Shown piece after piece: positions 42,559 through 50,772 of a stretch of 64,000 nucleotides of DNA (within the stretch, counting starts at the first letter, position 1; each line of letters begins with the position of its first letter). The notes below the pieces were generated by a model. The model did not search any database. It was not told where the DNA came from and saw only the letters and a program-made list of their open reading frames with translations. The stretch covers positions 1,302,001-1,366,000 of the forward strand of contig NZ_CP051261.1 in assembly GCF_014236855.1 (NCBI RefSeq). The letters are read 5' to 3'. The stretch is from Xanthomonas sp. SI (lineage in GTDB: Bacteria; Pseudomonadota; Gammaproteobacteria; Xanthomonadales; Xanthomonadaceae). Both the position numbers and the translations under genes were made by a program.

Positions 42559-43290
42559 TCAAGGCGCGCGCAGTTCGGCGGCGTGCTGGCGCAGCGCGGA
42601 TTGCAGCAGCGCGCGGTCTTCGCCGGCGAACAGCCACTGCAGGTCCGCCTGCGCCAGCCAGTGCCGGCGTTGTGCCGCGTCGCGCGGATTGGGGCAGAAC
42701 GGGATGCCGGCGTCGCGGCAGGCCGCGGCGATCGCCAGCAGCTGCGCCCACACCTGCGGATGGGTCGGTTGCGGGCCGACGCCCAGGTCCAGCGCCAGAT
42801 CGAGCGCGCCCTCCATCACCAGCGACACCCCCGGTACCTGCAGGATCTGCGGCAGGGCGCGCACGCCGGCGGCGCTTTCGATCATCGGCACCACCCGCAG
42901 CGTGTGCCGGGTGCGTTCGATGTAGTCGGCCAGCGCGAGGCTGCCGAAGCCGGTGACACGGCCGCCGCAGATACCGCGCCGGCCGTGCGGCGGAAAATGC
43001 GCGGCAGCGACCGCGCGCTCGGCCTGCTCCGCGCTGTCCAGCCCGGCCAGCACCACGCCGCGCGCGCCGGCGTCGAGCACCCGGCCGATCAGCTTGGCGT
43101 CGACCTCGGGCACGCGCACCCAGGCTTCGCAGCCGCCCAGCTCGCAGGCGCGGATCGCGTGTTCCAGCTCCGCCGGCGAGCGCAGCACGTGCTCCAGGTC
43201 GAGCACCGCGAAGTCGTAGCCGAGGTGGCCGAACATCTCGCACAGCAACGGGCTGGGCACCGAATTGAGCAACCCGATCTTGCAAGCCAT
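42559..43290 (-). CDS. HpcH/HpaI aldolase-family protein, possible SbnG-like citrate synthase for the siderophore
   Basis: The product has 243 residues from ATG 43290 and is a TIM-barrel class II aldolase-family protein. LDLEH at 30-34, the conserved arginine R59 in VRVPE, E138 in PMIES and D164 in LDLALD give the metal-binding pair at the spacing (26) seen in HpaI. The E160-G-A-L-D motif fits too. In staphyloferrin B clusters the homologous SbnG is a dedicated citrate synthase; opening a citrate-type siderophore operon next to a Fur box suggests the same role here. Aldolase activity on another 2-keto acid is the alternative. It is the first gene of the operon. Confidence 0.82.
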   Translation of the reverse strand: MACKIGLLNSVPSPLLCEMFGHLGYDFAVLDLEHVLRSPAELEHAIRACELGGCEAWVRVPEVDAKLIGRVLDAGARGVVLAGLDSAEQAERAVAAAHFPPHGRRGICGGRVTGFGSLALADYIERTRHTLRVVPMIESAAGVRALPQILQVPGVSLVMEGALDLALDLGVGPQPTHPQVWAQLLAIAAACRDAGIPFCPNPRDAAQRRHWLAQADLQWLFAGEDRALLQSALRQHAAELRAP

Positions 43291-43337
43291 GGGGGGGCGA
43301 GCGGGGCTGGGGAAGGGGCTGCAATCCTGGCTTAAAC

Positions 43338-43350
43338 GATAATGATTATC
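43338..43350 (-). promoter_or_regulatory. Fur box of the siderophore operon
   Basis: The perfect palindrome GATAAT-G-ATTATC matches the core of the Fur consensus (GATAATGATAATC). It lies 48-60 bases ahead of the first gene of the leftward operon, where Fe-Fur would block transcription when iron is plentiful. Confidence 0.88.
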
Positions 43351-43479
43351 AAGTAGGTCTTGTGCCGCTGCCGCTGCATTCGTGTAGACGTTTTTTGTGC
43401 GCGCCGGCATGCGTGCGGCACGCCGCGCCGCGCCGCGCGGATGCCGCGCGGGTCTTCGCAAACGAACGGCGTGCGCGTT

Positions 43480-45159
43480 TCAGCCCGGCGCGGTGCGCAT
43501 GGCGCGGTACGGCGGCGTCGCCATCACCATCTCGGCCAGCGAATAGGCCAGCTCGCGCTCGGCCATCACCGTGCCGTCGGCGCCGTGTTCGAGCAGATGC
43601 TTGACCTCGGCATCGCTGTGCGCGCGCGCCAGCAGGGTCAGCCCCGGATTCAGCGCGCGCAGCTTGGCCAGCGCCTCGCCGGCCTCCAGCGGCTGCGGGA
43701 TCGCCAGGATCGCGATCTTGGCCTTTTCCGGATGCGCCTCGGCCAGCACCCGGTCGGCGGCGGCGCTGCCGCGGATGCCGGGGATGCCGTCGGCATGCGC
43801 GCGTTCCACGTGCTCGCGGTTGTCGTCGATCACCAGCACCGGCACGCCGCGTTCGCGCAGCACCGCGGCCAGGGTGCTGCCGACCCGGCCGTAGCCGATC
43901 ACGATGGCGTGGTCGACCAGATCCAGCGACGGCCCCGGCGGCAGTTCCACCTCCAGCGTCACCGGCGCTTCCACCGCCTGTCGGGCCTGCCAGCGGTCCA
44001 GCCAGGTGAACAGCAGCGGGTTGGCGATGATCGACAGCAGCGCGCCGGCCAGGATCAGGTCGCGCCCGGTCTCGGGCAGGATCGCCAGGCTCACCCCGAG
44101 TCCGGCCAGGATGAAGGAGAACTCGCCGATCTGCGCCAGGCTGGTGGAGATGGTCAGGGCGATGCCGGTGGGATGGCCGAACGCGCGCACGATCACGAAC
44201 GCGGCCAGCGACTTGCCGACGGTGATGGTCAGGAACGTGGCCAGCACCTGCCACGGATGCTCGAGCAGGATGTGCGGATCGAACAGCATGCCGACCGAGA
44301 CGAAGAACAGCACCGCGAACGCATCGCGCAGCGGCAGCGAATCGCTGGCTGCCTTGTGGCTGAGCTCCGATTCCTTCAGCAGCATGCCGGCGAAGAACGC
44401 GCCCAGCGCGAACGACACCCCGAACAGGGTCGCCGAGCCGAACGCCACGCCCAGCGCGATCGCCAGCACCGACAGCGTGAACAGCTCGCGCGAGCCGGTC
44501 GCGGCGACCTTCTCCAACACCCACGGGATCGCGCGGCGCCCGACCACCAGCATCACCACCACGAACGCGGCCATCTTCAGCAGGGTGATGCCCAGCGCAC
44601 CAAGGATCGCGCCGGTGCCGGCGCCCTTGCCGCCGAGCGCGTCGGCCAACGCCGGCAGCAGCACCAGCGCCAGCACCATCACCAGATCCTCGACGATCAG
44701 CCAGCCTACCGCGATGCGCCCGCGCAGGGTTTCCAGCAGGCGCCGTTCCTCCATCGCGCGCAGCAGCACCACGGTGCTGGCCACCGACAGCGCCAGGCCG
44801 AACACGAGCCCGTGCAGGGTCGGCCAGCCCATGCTCCAGGCCAGCCCCCAGCCGAGCAGGGTGGCGACCGCGATCTGCGCCAGCGCGCCGGGGATCGCGA
44901 TCCACTTCACTTCCATCAGATCTTCGAGCGAGAAATGCAGGCCCACGCCGAACATCAGCAGCATCACCCCCAGTTCCGACAACTGATTGGCCAACGCCTG
45001 GTCGGCGACGAAGCCGGGAGTGAACGGACCGACGCAGATGCCGGCTACCAGATAGCCGACCAGCGGCGAGAGCTTGATGCGGTGGGCGAGGGCGCCGAGC
45101 ACGAAGGCGAGGGCGAGCCCGACCGCGATGATGTCGATGAGACTGGTGTCGTGATGCAT
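43480..45159 (-). CDS. CPA2 monovalent cation:proton antiporter with TrkA-N domain (YbaL/Kef type)
   Basis: The 559-residue product has about 12-13 membrane helices in the first 385 residues, with family motifs LSELGVMLLMFGVGLHFSLED, ASTVVLLRAM, LIVEDLVMV and SLAQIGEFSFIL. The cytoplasmic TrkA-N/RCK domain starts at HAIVIGYGRVGSTLA (nucleotide-binding GxGxxG), with VIDDN and ARAHSD. The length and C-terminal layout match YbaL (558) more than KefB/KefC (601-620). It exchanges K+ or Na+ for protons and is gated by a nucleotide. It lies beyond the Fur box and is transcribed toward it, so it is a separate unit. Confidence 0.93.
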   Translation of the reverse strand: MHHDTSLIDIIAVGLALAFVLGALAHRIKLSPLVGYLVAGICVGPFTPGFVADQALANQLSELGVMLLMFGVGLHFSLEDLMEVKWIAIPGALAQIAVATLLGWGLAWSMGWPTLHGLVFGLALSVASTVVLLRAMEERRLLETLRGRIAVGWLIVEDLVMVLALVLLPALADALGGKGAGTGAILGALGITLLKMAAFVVVMLVVGRRAIPWVLEKVAATGSRELFTLSVLAIALGVAFGSATLFGVSFALGAFFAGMLLKESELSHKAASDSLPLRDAFAVLFFVSVGMLFDPHILLEHPWQVLATFLTITVGKSLAAFVIVRAFGHPTGIALTISTSLAQIGEFSFILAGLGVSLAILPETGRDLILAGALLSIIANPLLFTWLDRWQARQAVEAPVTLEVELPPGPSLDLVDHAIVIGYGRVGSTLAAVLRERGVPVLVIDDNREHVERAHADGIPGIRGSAAADRVLAEAHPEKAKIAILAIPQPLEAGEALAKLRALNPGLTLLARAHSDAEVKHLLEHGADGTVMAERELAYSLAEMVMATPPYRAMRTAPG

Positions 45160-45823
45160 GCAGATTCGCGGAACAAGATTGCAAGGAGTGTGGCCGATGC
45201 GGCTTTTATCGGCAAATCAGGGTGTTGGCTTCATGCGGGGGCGATGCTTGTCGGGCGCTTCATGACGCGGTGACCGGATTCGCGTCATGCAACGCCGATT
45301 TGCGCATCGGAGGGCCGCTCCTGAGTTGTCGAGCGACGATGTCGCACGACTGTGCCTGGGGGGGCGGTAGCCAGCACGATCTGCGCGCACGAGGGCGATG
45401 CAGAGCGTGCCAGGGCAGGGCCGGGTCGGGCGCTTCGGCAAGACATGCGTCGCGTTCCCATTTCCCGCGTTCCGCCACCTCTGCCGAGAGTCGGCCGCTC
45501 CGTCTGATTCTAGTCAAGCCGCGCCGCTCCGACAAAACACCGACATCGCGCCACCGCGACAATGCGGGCGCTCGCGTCATACGCTGCAAGCCCAATGGTG
45601 GCGGCACTCTCACGCCCGCGTGATACGCGAAACCGGCAAAATTGCGCGGGTCTGGGGTCGCGTCGAATGAGATGCCGGTCCCAGCATCTCCGAAATCCCC
45701 GCAAACCCCCGCCGCGCAAGGCGTTGCCGCCGTATTGCACCGCGCAAACTGTCTACTGTGCGCGCTTGCGCCGTGCTGTATGTTTGCGCCAATTGGGCAC
45801 CCCCTGCCAAGGATCAAGGTGGC
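45160..45823. other. Long intergenic region between the antiporter and the MASE1 gene
   Basis: Over 660 bases without a gene I can support; open frames on both strands give low-complexity or shifted-frame translations. Both flanking promoters must lie here. The region 45500-45680 includes several short alternating GCGC/CGCG runs but no long inverted repeat or T-run. Confidence 0.5.
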
Positions 45824-47341
45824 ATGGCTACACTGAAAAAATTCGCTGGCGGCATCCTTCTGAGCGCGGTCTATTGCGCGCTCTACGTGTTCGTCTGGCA
45901 CTGGTCGATGGACCAATGGTTCCTTCCGGCTGGCGTGCGCGCGGCGGCATTGCTGTTCCTGCCGTACCGGTTCTGGCCCTATGTGTTCCTGGGCGATGCC
46001 GCCGCGTTGTTGACGATGCGCTTGCCGATGGCCAACCACAACGGGGTCAGCGAGCTATGGGCGTACCTGAGTCCGTTCCTGGCGGCGCCGTTGTTCGCGT
46101 TGCTGCCATGGGCTTTTCGCAACCGTTTTCCCGCTTCGTCGGCGGTGCAGCGCTGGTTGCCGTTGCTCGCGCTGGGCTTGGGACTGTGGGGCTTGCTGGT
46201 CAACAAGGCGGTCAACGCGATGTTGGACGGGCCTGCCGCCTTCCTCACCCTGGAAACCAGCGTCAGGTACTGGATCGGTAGCTATCTGGGCATCCTGATG
46301 TTCTTCCTGCCGACCTTGCTGTGGCTGCATCGCAAGGCCGACAAATCCTTGTCCAGAAAATTGCTGCGCGACTCGGCGATCGCGGTCCTCGCCGTGGCCG
46401 GCATCTTTGCGCTGGCGATGCGGACACCGGGGTTGCTGCACCAGTTCATCCTGCTCATGTTGTTGGTACCGGGCGCCTGGCTCACGCTGTCGTATGGCTG
46501 GCGTGGATCGGCGGTCGGCGTGGTGCTGGCCAATCTGGCGGTCGCGATGTCGCTGCCGCGCTCGAACTATGCGGGTGCCTACGACCAGCAGACGTTCGAC
46601 GTGCAGATGCTGATCGCGTTCGCGGCGACCCTGCTGTTCGTGCTGGGGGTGAAGATTTCCAGCGCCTTCCGCCAGGCGCGGCACTTCGGCTATGCCGAGC
46701 AGCAGGCGCTGCAGGTGGCGCAGGCCAGCTACATGTCGGCCGAGCGCACGCTGCGCAACCGGGTGATCGAGTACACCGATATCCATACCCACCTCAACAA
46801 GCTGCGCCGCGACATCGCTTCCTCGCTGAAAGAGCGCGGCCATTACGCTGCGGCCATGGAAATGAACCGCACCGGGGTGATCCAGGCGCAGCTGATGGAC
46901 GACTACGTCGCCGCGCTGTATCCGCTGGACATCGAAACCCACGGGTTATACGGCGCCCTGAGTTCCATCGCCTTCGCCAATGCCTGCGACACCGAGGTGG
47001 AGACGCGGTTGCGCGGCGAATCGCGGCAGGTGTCGATCGGCCTGCAGTTGGCGGCATACCGCTGCGTGCTCAATGCGATGGAGGTGCTGCCCAGCGGCAG
47101 CCGCCATCGGATCGCGGCGCGGGTGTGGAAAGCGCGTGGCCGGCGCGGTCTGGTAGTGACGATCGCCGCCGATCCGCAGCTGCTGGTCGCCAGGAACGCA
47201 GCGGACAAGCGCGTGGAAGAGATCGAGTGGGAGTTGGCGAGCCGGCTGAAAGCCCACGACGGCACCTGTCGGCGCCGCCATGAGCTGAAGATCAGCTTCC
47301 TTGTCTCCGAACCGTCGGAGCGGCGTCCCGTCACTTCTTGA
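45824..47341 (+). CDS. MASE1-domain membrane protein with degenerate histidine-kinase-like C-terminus
   Basis: The product has 505 residues from ATG 45824 (AAGGT 5 bases upstream); the frame is open 66 bases further. About eight hydrophobic helices form a MASE1 sensor (residues ~1-285, with YRFWPYVFLGDAAALL and LVPGAWLTLSYGWRGSAVGVVLAN). A helical segment holds IHTHLNKLRRDIASSLKERGH, the position of a dimerisation/phospho-acceptor helix. The last ~140 residues resemble a worn ATPase domain: LQLAAYRCVLNAMEVLPSGSR matches the N-box, but clear G1/G2 boxes (DxGxG) are lacking. It may regulate rather than phosphorylate. Its stop overlaps the convergent next gene by 11 bases. Confidence 0.78.
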   Translation: MATLKKFAGGILLSAVYCALYVFVWHWSMDQWFLPAGVRAAALLFLPYRFWPYVFLGDAAALLTMRLPMANHNGVSELWAYLSPFLAAPLFALLPWAFRNRFPASSAVQRWLPLLALGLGLWGLLVNKAVNAMLDGPAAFLTLETSVRYWIGSYLGILMFFLPTLLWLHRKADKSLSRKLLRDSAIAVLAVAGIFALAMRTPGLLHQFILLMLLVPGAWLTLSYGWRGSAVGVVLANLAVAMSLPRSNYAGAYDQQTFDVQMLIAFAATLLFVLGVKISSAFRQARHFGYAEQQALQVAQASYMSAERTLRNRVIEYTDIHTHLNKLRRDIASSLKERGHYAAAMEMNRTGVIQAQLMDDYVAALYPLDIETHGLYGALSSIAFANACDTEVETRLRGESRQVSIGLQLAAYRCVLNAMEVLPSGSRHRIAARVWKARGRRGLVVTIAADPQLLVARNAADKRVEEIEWELASRLKAHDGTCRRRHELKISFLVSEPSERRPVTS

Positions 47342-47765
47342 TGGTGACGGTCCACGCGTCGCCGCTGGTGGTGCTGGCTCGTTGCACGGTGAAGTAGCGC
47401 GCATCGTAGACCACGGTGCCGCGACTCTGGTCCAGTGCTTCGACGATGCTGACCCGATCCACGTCCTTGCCCATCGGCGTCACCCAGGCGGTGTTTTCGA
47501 TGCGTCCGATCGCGCCACGCACCTGCCCATTCGCGTCGTTGATCTGCAGGTAGGTCACCCCGCTGCGCTCGAACTGGTAGATGCTCACGGTCGCGTTGGC
47601 CGACAGATCTGTTGCGGCCGGTGCACTTTCGCCGAAGCCTTGCCTGGCGATCTGGCTACCGCCCCCAGTGGGGCAGCAGCTCTGCGCATGAGCGGCTGTT
47701 GCAAACGCTGAGCACAGCAAGATGCCCGACGCCAGCGCCGCGATTTTCGACATATTCCATTCCAT
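47331..47765 (-). CDS. Small exported protein of unknown function
   Basis: The product has 144 residues from ATG 47765, chosen by the ribosome site GGGGAAGGA 6 bases upstream; a second ATG at 47753 is too far. The signal peptide ends at TAAHAQS, followed by a CCPTGGG motif with adjacent cysteines. The mature protein looks like a small beta-rich fold (VSIYQFERSGVTYLQINDANG, RYFTVQRAST). No family was recognised. It is convergent with, and overlaps by 11 bases, the MASE1 gene. It is likely periplasmic. Confidence 0.8.
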   Translation of the reverse strand: MEWNMSKIAALASGILLCSAFATAAHAQSCCPTGGGSQIARQGFGESAPAATDLSANATVSIYQFERSGVTYLQINDANGQVRGAIGRIENTAWVTPMGKDVDRVSIVEALDQSRGTVVYDARYFTVQRASTTSGDAWTVTIKK

Positions 47766-48076
47766 AGCTTTTCCTTCCCCTGCTAAGGGTCTATCGCCTG
47801 CCGTTCAGGCGGTTCCACCTTACGCGAGTCGCAGAGGCCAGCTGTTGACAAATATGCGGTAGATACACGGCGTGCAGCGATATGCCGTTGATAGTTTAGG
47901 GATTGCACGATTGTCTACAGAAGTAACTTCCTGCAGTTCTTGATTTGTGCTATTCGCTAACGTTAATCGATAGCCGTTGTGCGCCGATTAACTGGCGATC
48001 GCCTGCGGGTGGCGCACCATATAAAAAAGCCCCGGCGAACCGGGGCTTTTTCGCATCGGTCAGCGCCGCGCGTACA
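47766..48076. other. AT-richer intergenic region with terminator
   Basis: Compared with flanking DNA this region is AT-rich (GATAGTTTAGGGATTGCACG, TGTGCTATTCGCTAACGTTA). It should contain the promoter of the exported-protein gene near 47800-47900. It ends with the receptor terminator, listed separately. A CCA-ending segment near 48008-48019 was tested as a tRNA end and rejected. Confidence 0.5.
48023..48051 (-). terminator. Rho-independent terminator of the first tandem receptor gene
   Basis: AAAAAA-GCCCCGG-CGAA-CCGGGGC-TTTTT: a 7-bp GC stem with T-runs on both strands, 26 bases past the receptor stop. It can work in both directions. Confidence 0.92.
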
Positions 48077-50464
48077 TCACCATTTGTAGTTGACGTTGGC
48101 GTAGGCGAGTGCGCCGTTGAACCCGAACGGCGAGGACGTGCTGTAAGGCAGGTAGGTGCGGGTACCGGCGCCGGCACGCGACTGGTCGGGATATTCGTTG
48201 AGTACGTTGTCGCCGCCGATGGTGAAGTCCCAGTTGCCGAGCTTGTAGCTGGCGGCCAGATCCAGCGTCCACTTCGCCGCATAGGTCTGGTCGGCCGCAG
48301 CGGTGGTGCCGAAGTCGGTGAACTCGCCCCAGCGCGTGGCGGTGGCGGTGAACGCCCAGTTGCCCGGCGCCCAGACGCTGCTCAGGAAGAACTTGTCGCG
48401 CGGCGCGCCCTTGGTGATGCGGCCGATCTCGGCGCGGCCGATGCGCACCGCGGTCGGGTCGATCGCCTCCAGCACCGCCGGGTTTTCGGCGATCTTCTCG
48501 ATCTCGGTCTTGTTGTAGTTGTAGCCGGCGGTCAGGTCCAGATTGCTGTTGCTCAATGCGATCTTGTAGGTGCCGACCGCGTCGATGCCCTGGGTCTTGG
48601 TGTCGATCGCGTTGGTGAAGTAGCGGCCGCCGCCGATGCCGGCATAACCGTTGGCCTGCAGGTAGTTGCGCACCGCGGTGGAGGTCAGGTTTTCCGACAG
48701 CACGATGCGGTCGTCGATGTCGATGCGGTAGGCGTCGACGGTGACGTACAGCGCATCGACCGGCTGCAGTACCAGGCCCAGGCCGTAGTTCTTCGACTTC
48801 TCCGCCTTCAGCGGTTCGGCGCCGAGCGCGACCGCGGCCGGATTGTCGGTGCGAAAGGTGCCGATCTCGAACGGCGTGGCGGTAATGCTGCCGTCGGGCT
48901 GGGTGACGTTGATGAAGTTGGTGGCGATGGACTGGAAATACTGCTGTTGCAGCGACGGCGCGCGGAACCCGGTGGAGGCGGTGGCGCGCAGCGCGATCTT
49001 GTCGGTGAACGCGTAGCGCAGCGACAGCTTGCCGGTGCTGGTATCGCCGAAATCGCTGTAGTTCTCGTAGCGCCCGGCCAGGCCGGCGGAGAACTTGTCG
49101 GTGATGTCGCCTTCCAGATCCACGTAGGCCGAGTAGCTGTTGCGGTCGTAGTGGCCGGAATCGCTGGGCTTGAAGCCGGCGAACACCTGCGCGCCCGGCA
49201 GCAGGCTGCCGTTGGCCGACGGCACGCCGCCGTTGACGTAGGAGGCCGCATCGCCCGGCGATTCGTTGAACTTCTCGCCGCGCCACTCGCCGCCGAAGGC
49301 CAGCGTGACCGGATAGGCCAGGCCAACCTCCAGCGACTTGGTGAAGTCGGCGTTGAGCAGGTTCTGGGTGACTTCCAAGGTGCCGGCATAGAAATCGGTC
49401 GGACTGGTGGTGCCCAGGCTGTTGTTGAGGCTGTTCTTGACCTCGAAGCTGAGGTTGTTGCGGCCGTAGTTGTAGCTGATGTCGATGCCCAGCCCGCCCT
49501 CGGTGCTGGCCTTGAAGCCGCCGACCCAGGACACGTCCTTGCTGACGTTGTAGATCTGCGGCAGGAAGCCGTTCGGATAGATCTCCGGACGGTTGCGGTT
49601 GTCGCCGGACCAGCGGAAGTAGCCGTTGGACAGCACTTCGCGGCGGCTGAGCATGCCGTAGGAATAGAAGGTCAGGTATTCGGCCGGGCTGTACTGGCCG
49701 TTGTAGGAGAACGCGCCCTGGTCGATGTCCGGGTCGCCGTAGCGCTGCTGCACTTCGCCCTGGTACGGCTTGGCGCGGTCGGTCTGGTCCTGGTGGCCGG
49801 CCTGCGCGGCGAAATGCACGCTGCCGTTCTCGCCGAACTTGACCCCGGCGTCGCCGGACAGCTGGTACTGCTCGCCGTCGCCGGCGCTGTACTTGCCGTA
49901 GCGCGCGGTGATGCTGCCGCCTTCGCCGCTGCCCTTGAGCACGATATTGATGACCCCGGCGATGGCGTCGGAGCCGTATTGCGCCGAGGCGCCGTCGCGC
50001 AGCACTTCGATGCGTTCGACCGCGGCGATCGGAATGGTGTTGAGGTCGGCCGGCGACGAGCCGCGGCCCTGCGCACCATTGAGGTTGACCAGCGCGGTGG
50101 TGTGGTAGCGCTTGCCGTTGACCAGCACCAGCACCTGGTCGGGCGAAAGTCCGCGCAGCTGCGCCGGGCGCACCGCGTCGGAGCCGTCGGTGATCGCCGG
50201 GCGCGGGAAGTTCAGCGACGGCACCGCGCGCGACAGCGCGGTGGCCAGTTCGGTGGTACCGGTGGACTGCAACATTTCCGGCGAGATGATGTCGATCGGT
50301 GAGGCCGATTCGGCGACGGTGCGGTCGGCCACGCGGGTGCCGGTGACGATCACGGTATCCAGCGTCTGTGCGCTGGAAGAGGAACTCTGTGCGAGCGCAG
50401 GCGCTGCGGATGTGGCCAGGGCGAGGGCGACGGCAGTGGCGAGAGGGCTGAACGTGCGGGTCAT
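48077..50464 (-). CDS. TonB-dependent receptor, tandem copy 1
   Basis: The product has 795 residues from ATG 50464, where the signal peptide begins (LATAVALALATSAAPALAQ); the frame is open upstream. TonB box TLDTVIVTG; the plug has SPIDIISPEMLQSTGTTELA, AQLRGLSPDQVLVLVNGKR and IEVLRDGASAQYGSDAIAG. The barrel ends ALAYANVNYKW with an aromatic last residue. It is paralogous to the next two genes. It has its own terminator and an upstream gap of about 310 bases from copy 2. Substrate unknown; no transporter or degradative gene is adjacent. Confidence 0.94.
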   Translation of the reverse strand: MTRTFSPLATAVALALATSAAPALAQSSSSSAQTLDTVIVTGTRVADRTVAESASPIDIISPEMLQSTGTTELATALSRAVPSLNFPRPAITDGSDAVRPAQLRGLSPDQVLVLVNGKRYHTTALVNLNGAQGRGSSPADLNTIPIAAVERIEVLRDGASAQYGSDAIAGVINIVLKGSGEGGSITARYGKYSAGDGEQYQLSGDAGVKFGENGSVHFAAQAGHQDQTDRAKPYQGEVQQRYGDPDIDQGAFSYNGQYSPAEYLTFYSYGMLSRREVLSNGYFRWSGDNRNRPEIYPNGFLPQIYNVSKDVSWVGGFKASTEGGLGIDISYNYGRNNLSFEVKNSLNNSLGTTSPTDFYAGTLEVTQNLLNADFTKSLEVGLAYPVTLAFGGEWRGEKFNESPGDAASYVNGGVPSANGSLLPGAQVFAGFKPSDSGHYDRNSYSAYVDLEGDITDKFSAGLAGRYENYSDFGDTSTGKLSLRYAFTDKIALRATASTGFRAPSLQQQYFQSIATNFINVTQPDGSITATPFEIGTFRTDNPAAVALGAEPLKAEKSKNYGLGLVLQPVDALYVTVDAYRIDIDDRIVLSENLTSTAVRNYLQANGYAGIGGGRYFTNAIDTKTQGIDAVGTYKIALSNSNLDLTAGYNYNKTEIEKIAENPAVLEAIDPTAVRIGRAEIGRITKGAPRDKFFLSSVWAPGNWAFTATATRWGEFTDFGTTAAADQTYAAKWTLDLAASYKLGNWDFTIGGDNVLNEYPDQSRAGAGTRTYLPYSTSSPFGFNGALAYANVNYKW

Positions 50465-50694
50465 TGGCGGGACGGCTCCGGATGGGGGAAGAGTCGGCGC
50501 CGCCGCATTCGCCATCACCCCCTCCCGGGTGTTGCGCGTATGGCGAATGTTGCGGCTGCGGCCATGGGTTACCGGCATATGTCGGGTGTGTCAATGTTCT
50601 GTTAAACCCGTGCGCGTGGTTGCATTTGCAACGACCGCTGCGGCACTTGCGGCAGAATCGATGCCGCCTTTTATCGAGGTCGTAGACAAAAACG

Positions 50695-50719
50695 AAGGCC
50701 CCGCGTTGCGGGGCCTTTT
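50695..50719 (-). terminator. Rho-independent terminator of the second tandem receptor gene
   Basis: AAGGCCCCGC-GTT-GCGGGGCCTTTT, an 8-10-bp stem with T-runs on either strand, 54 bases past the stop of receptor copy 2. Confidence 0.9.
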
Positions 50720-50772
50720 GGGTGTGGTCCAGTTCACGGATCGCGCCGCATGCAGCGACGCGACCCCCGCGA

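Noticed and set aside
47944..48019. A possible tRNA because the segment ends in GCACCA
   Set aside because: The 5' end does not pair with the putative acceptor stem and there is no T-loop or anticodon arm.
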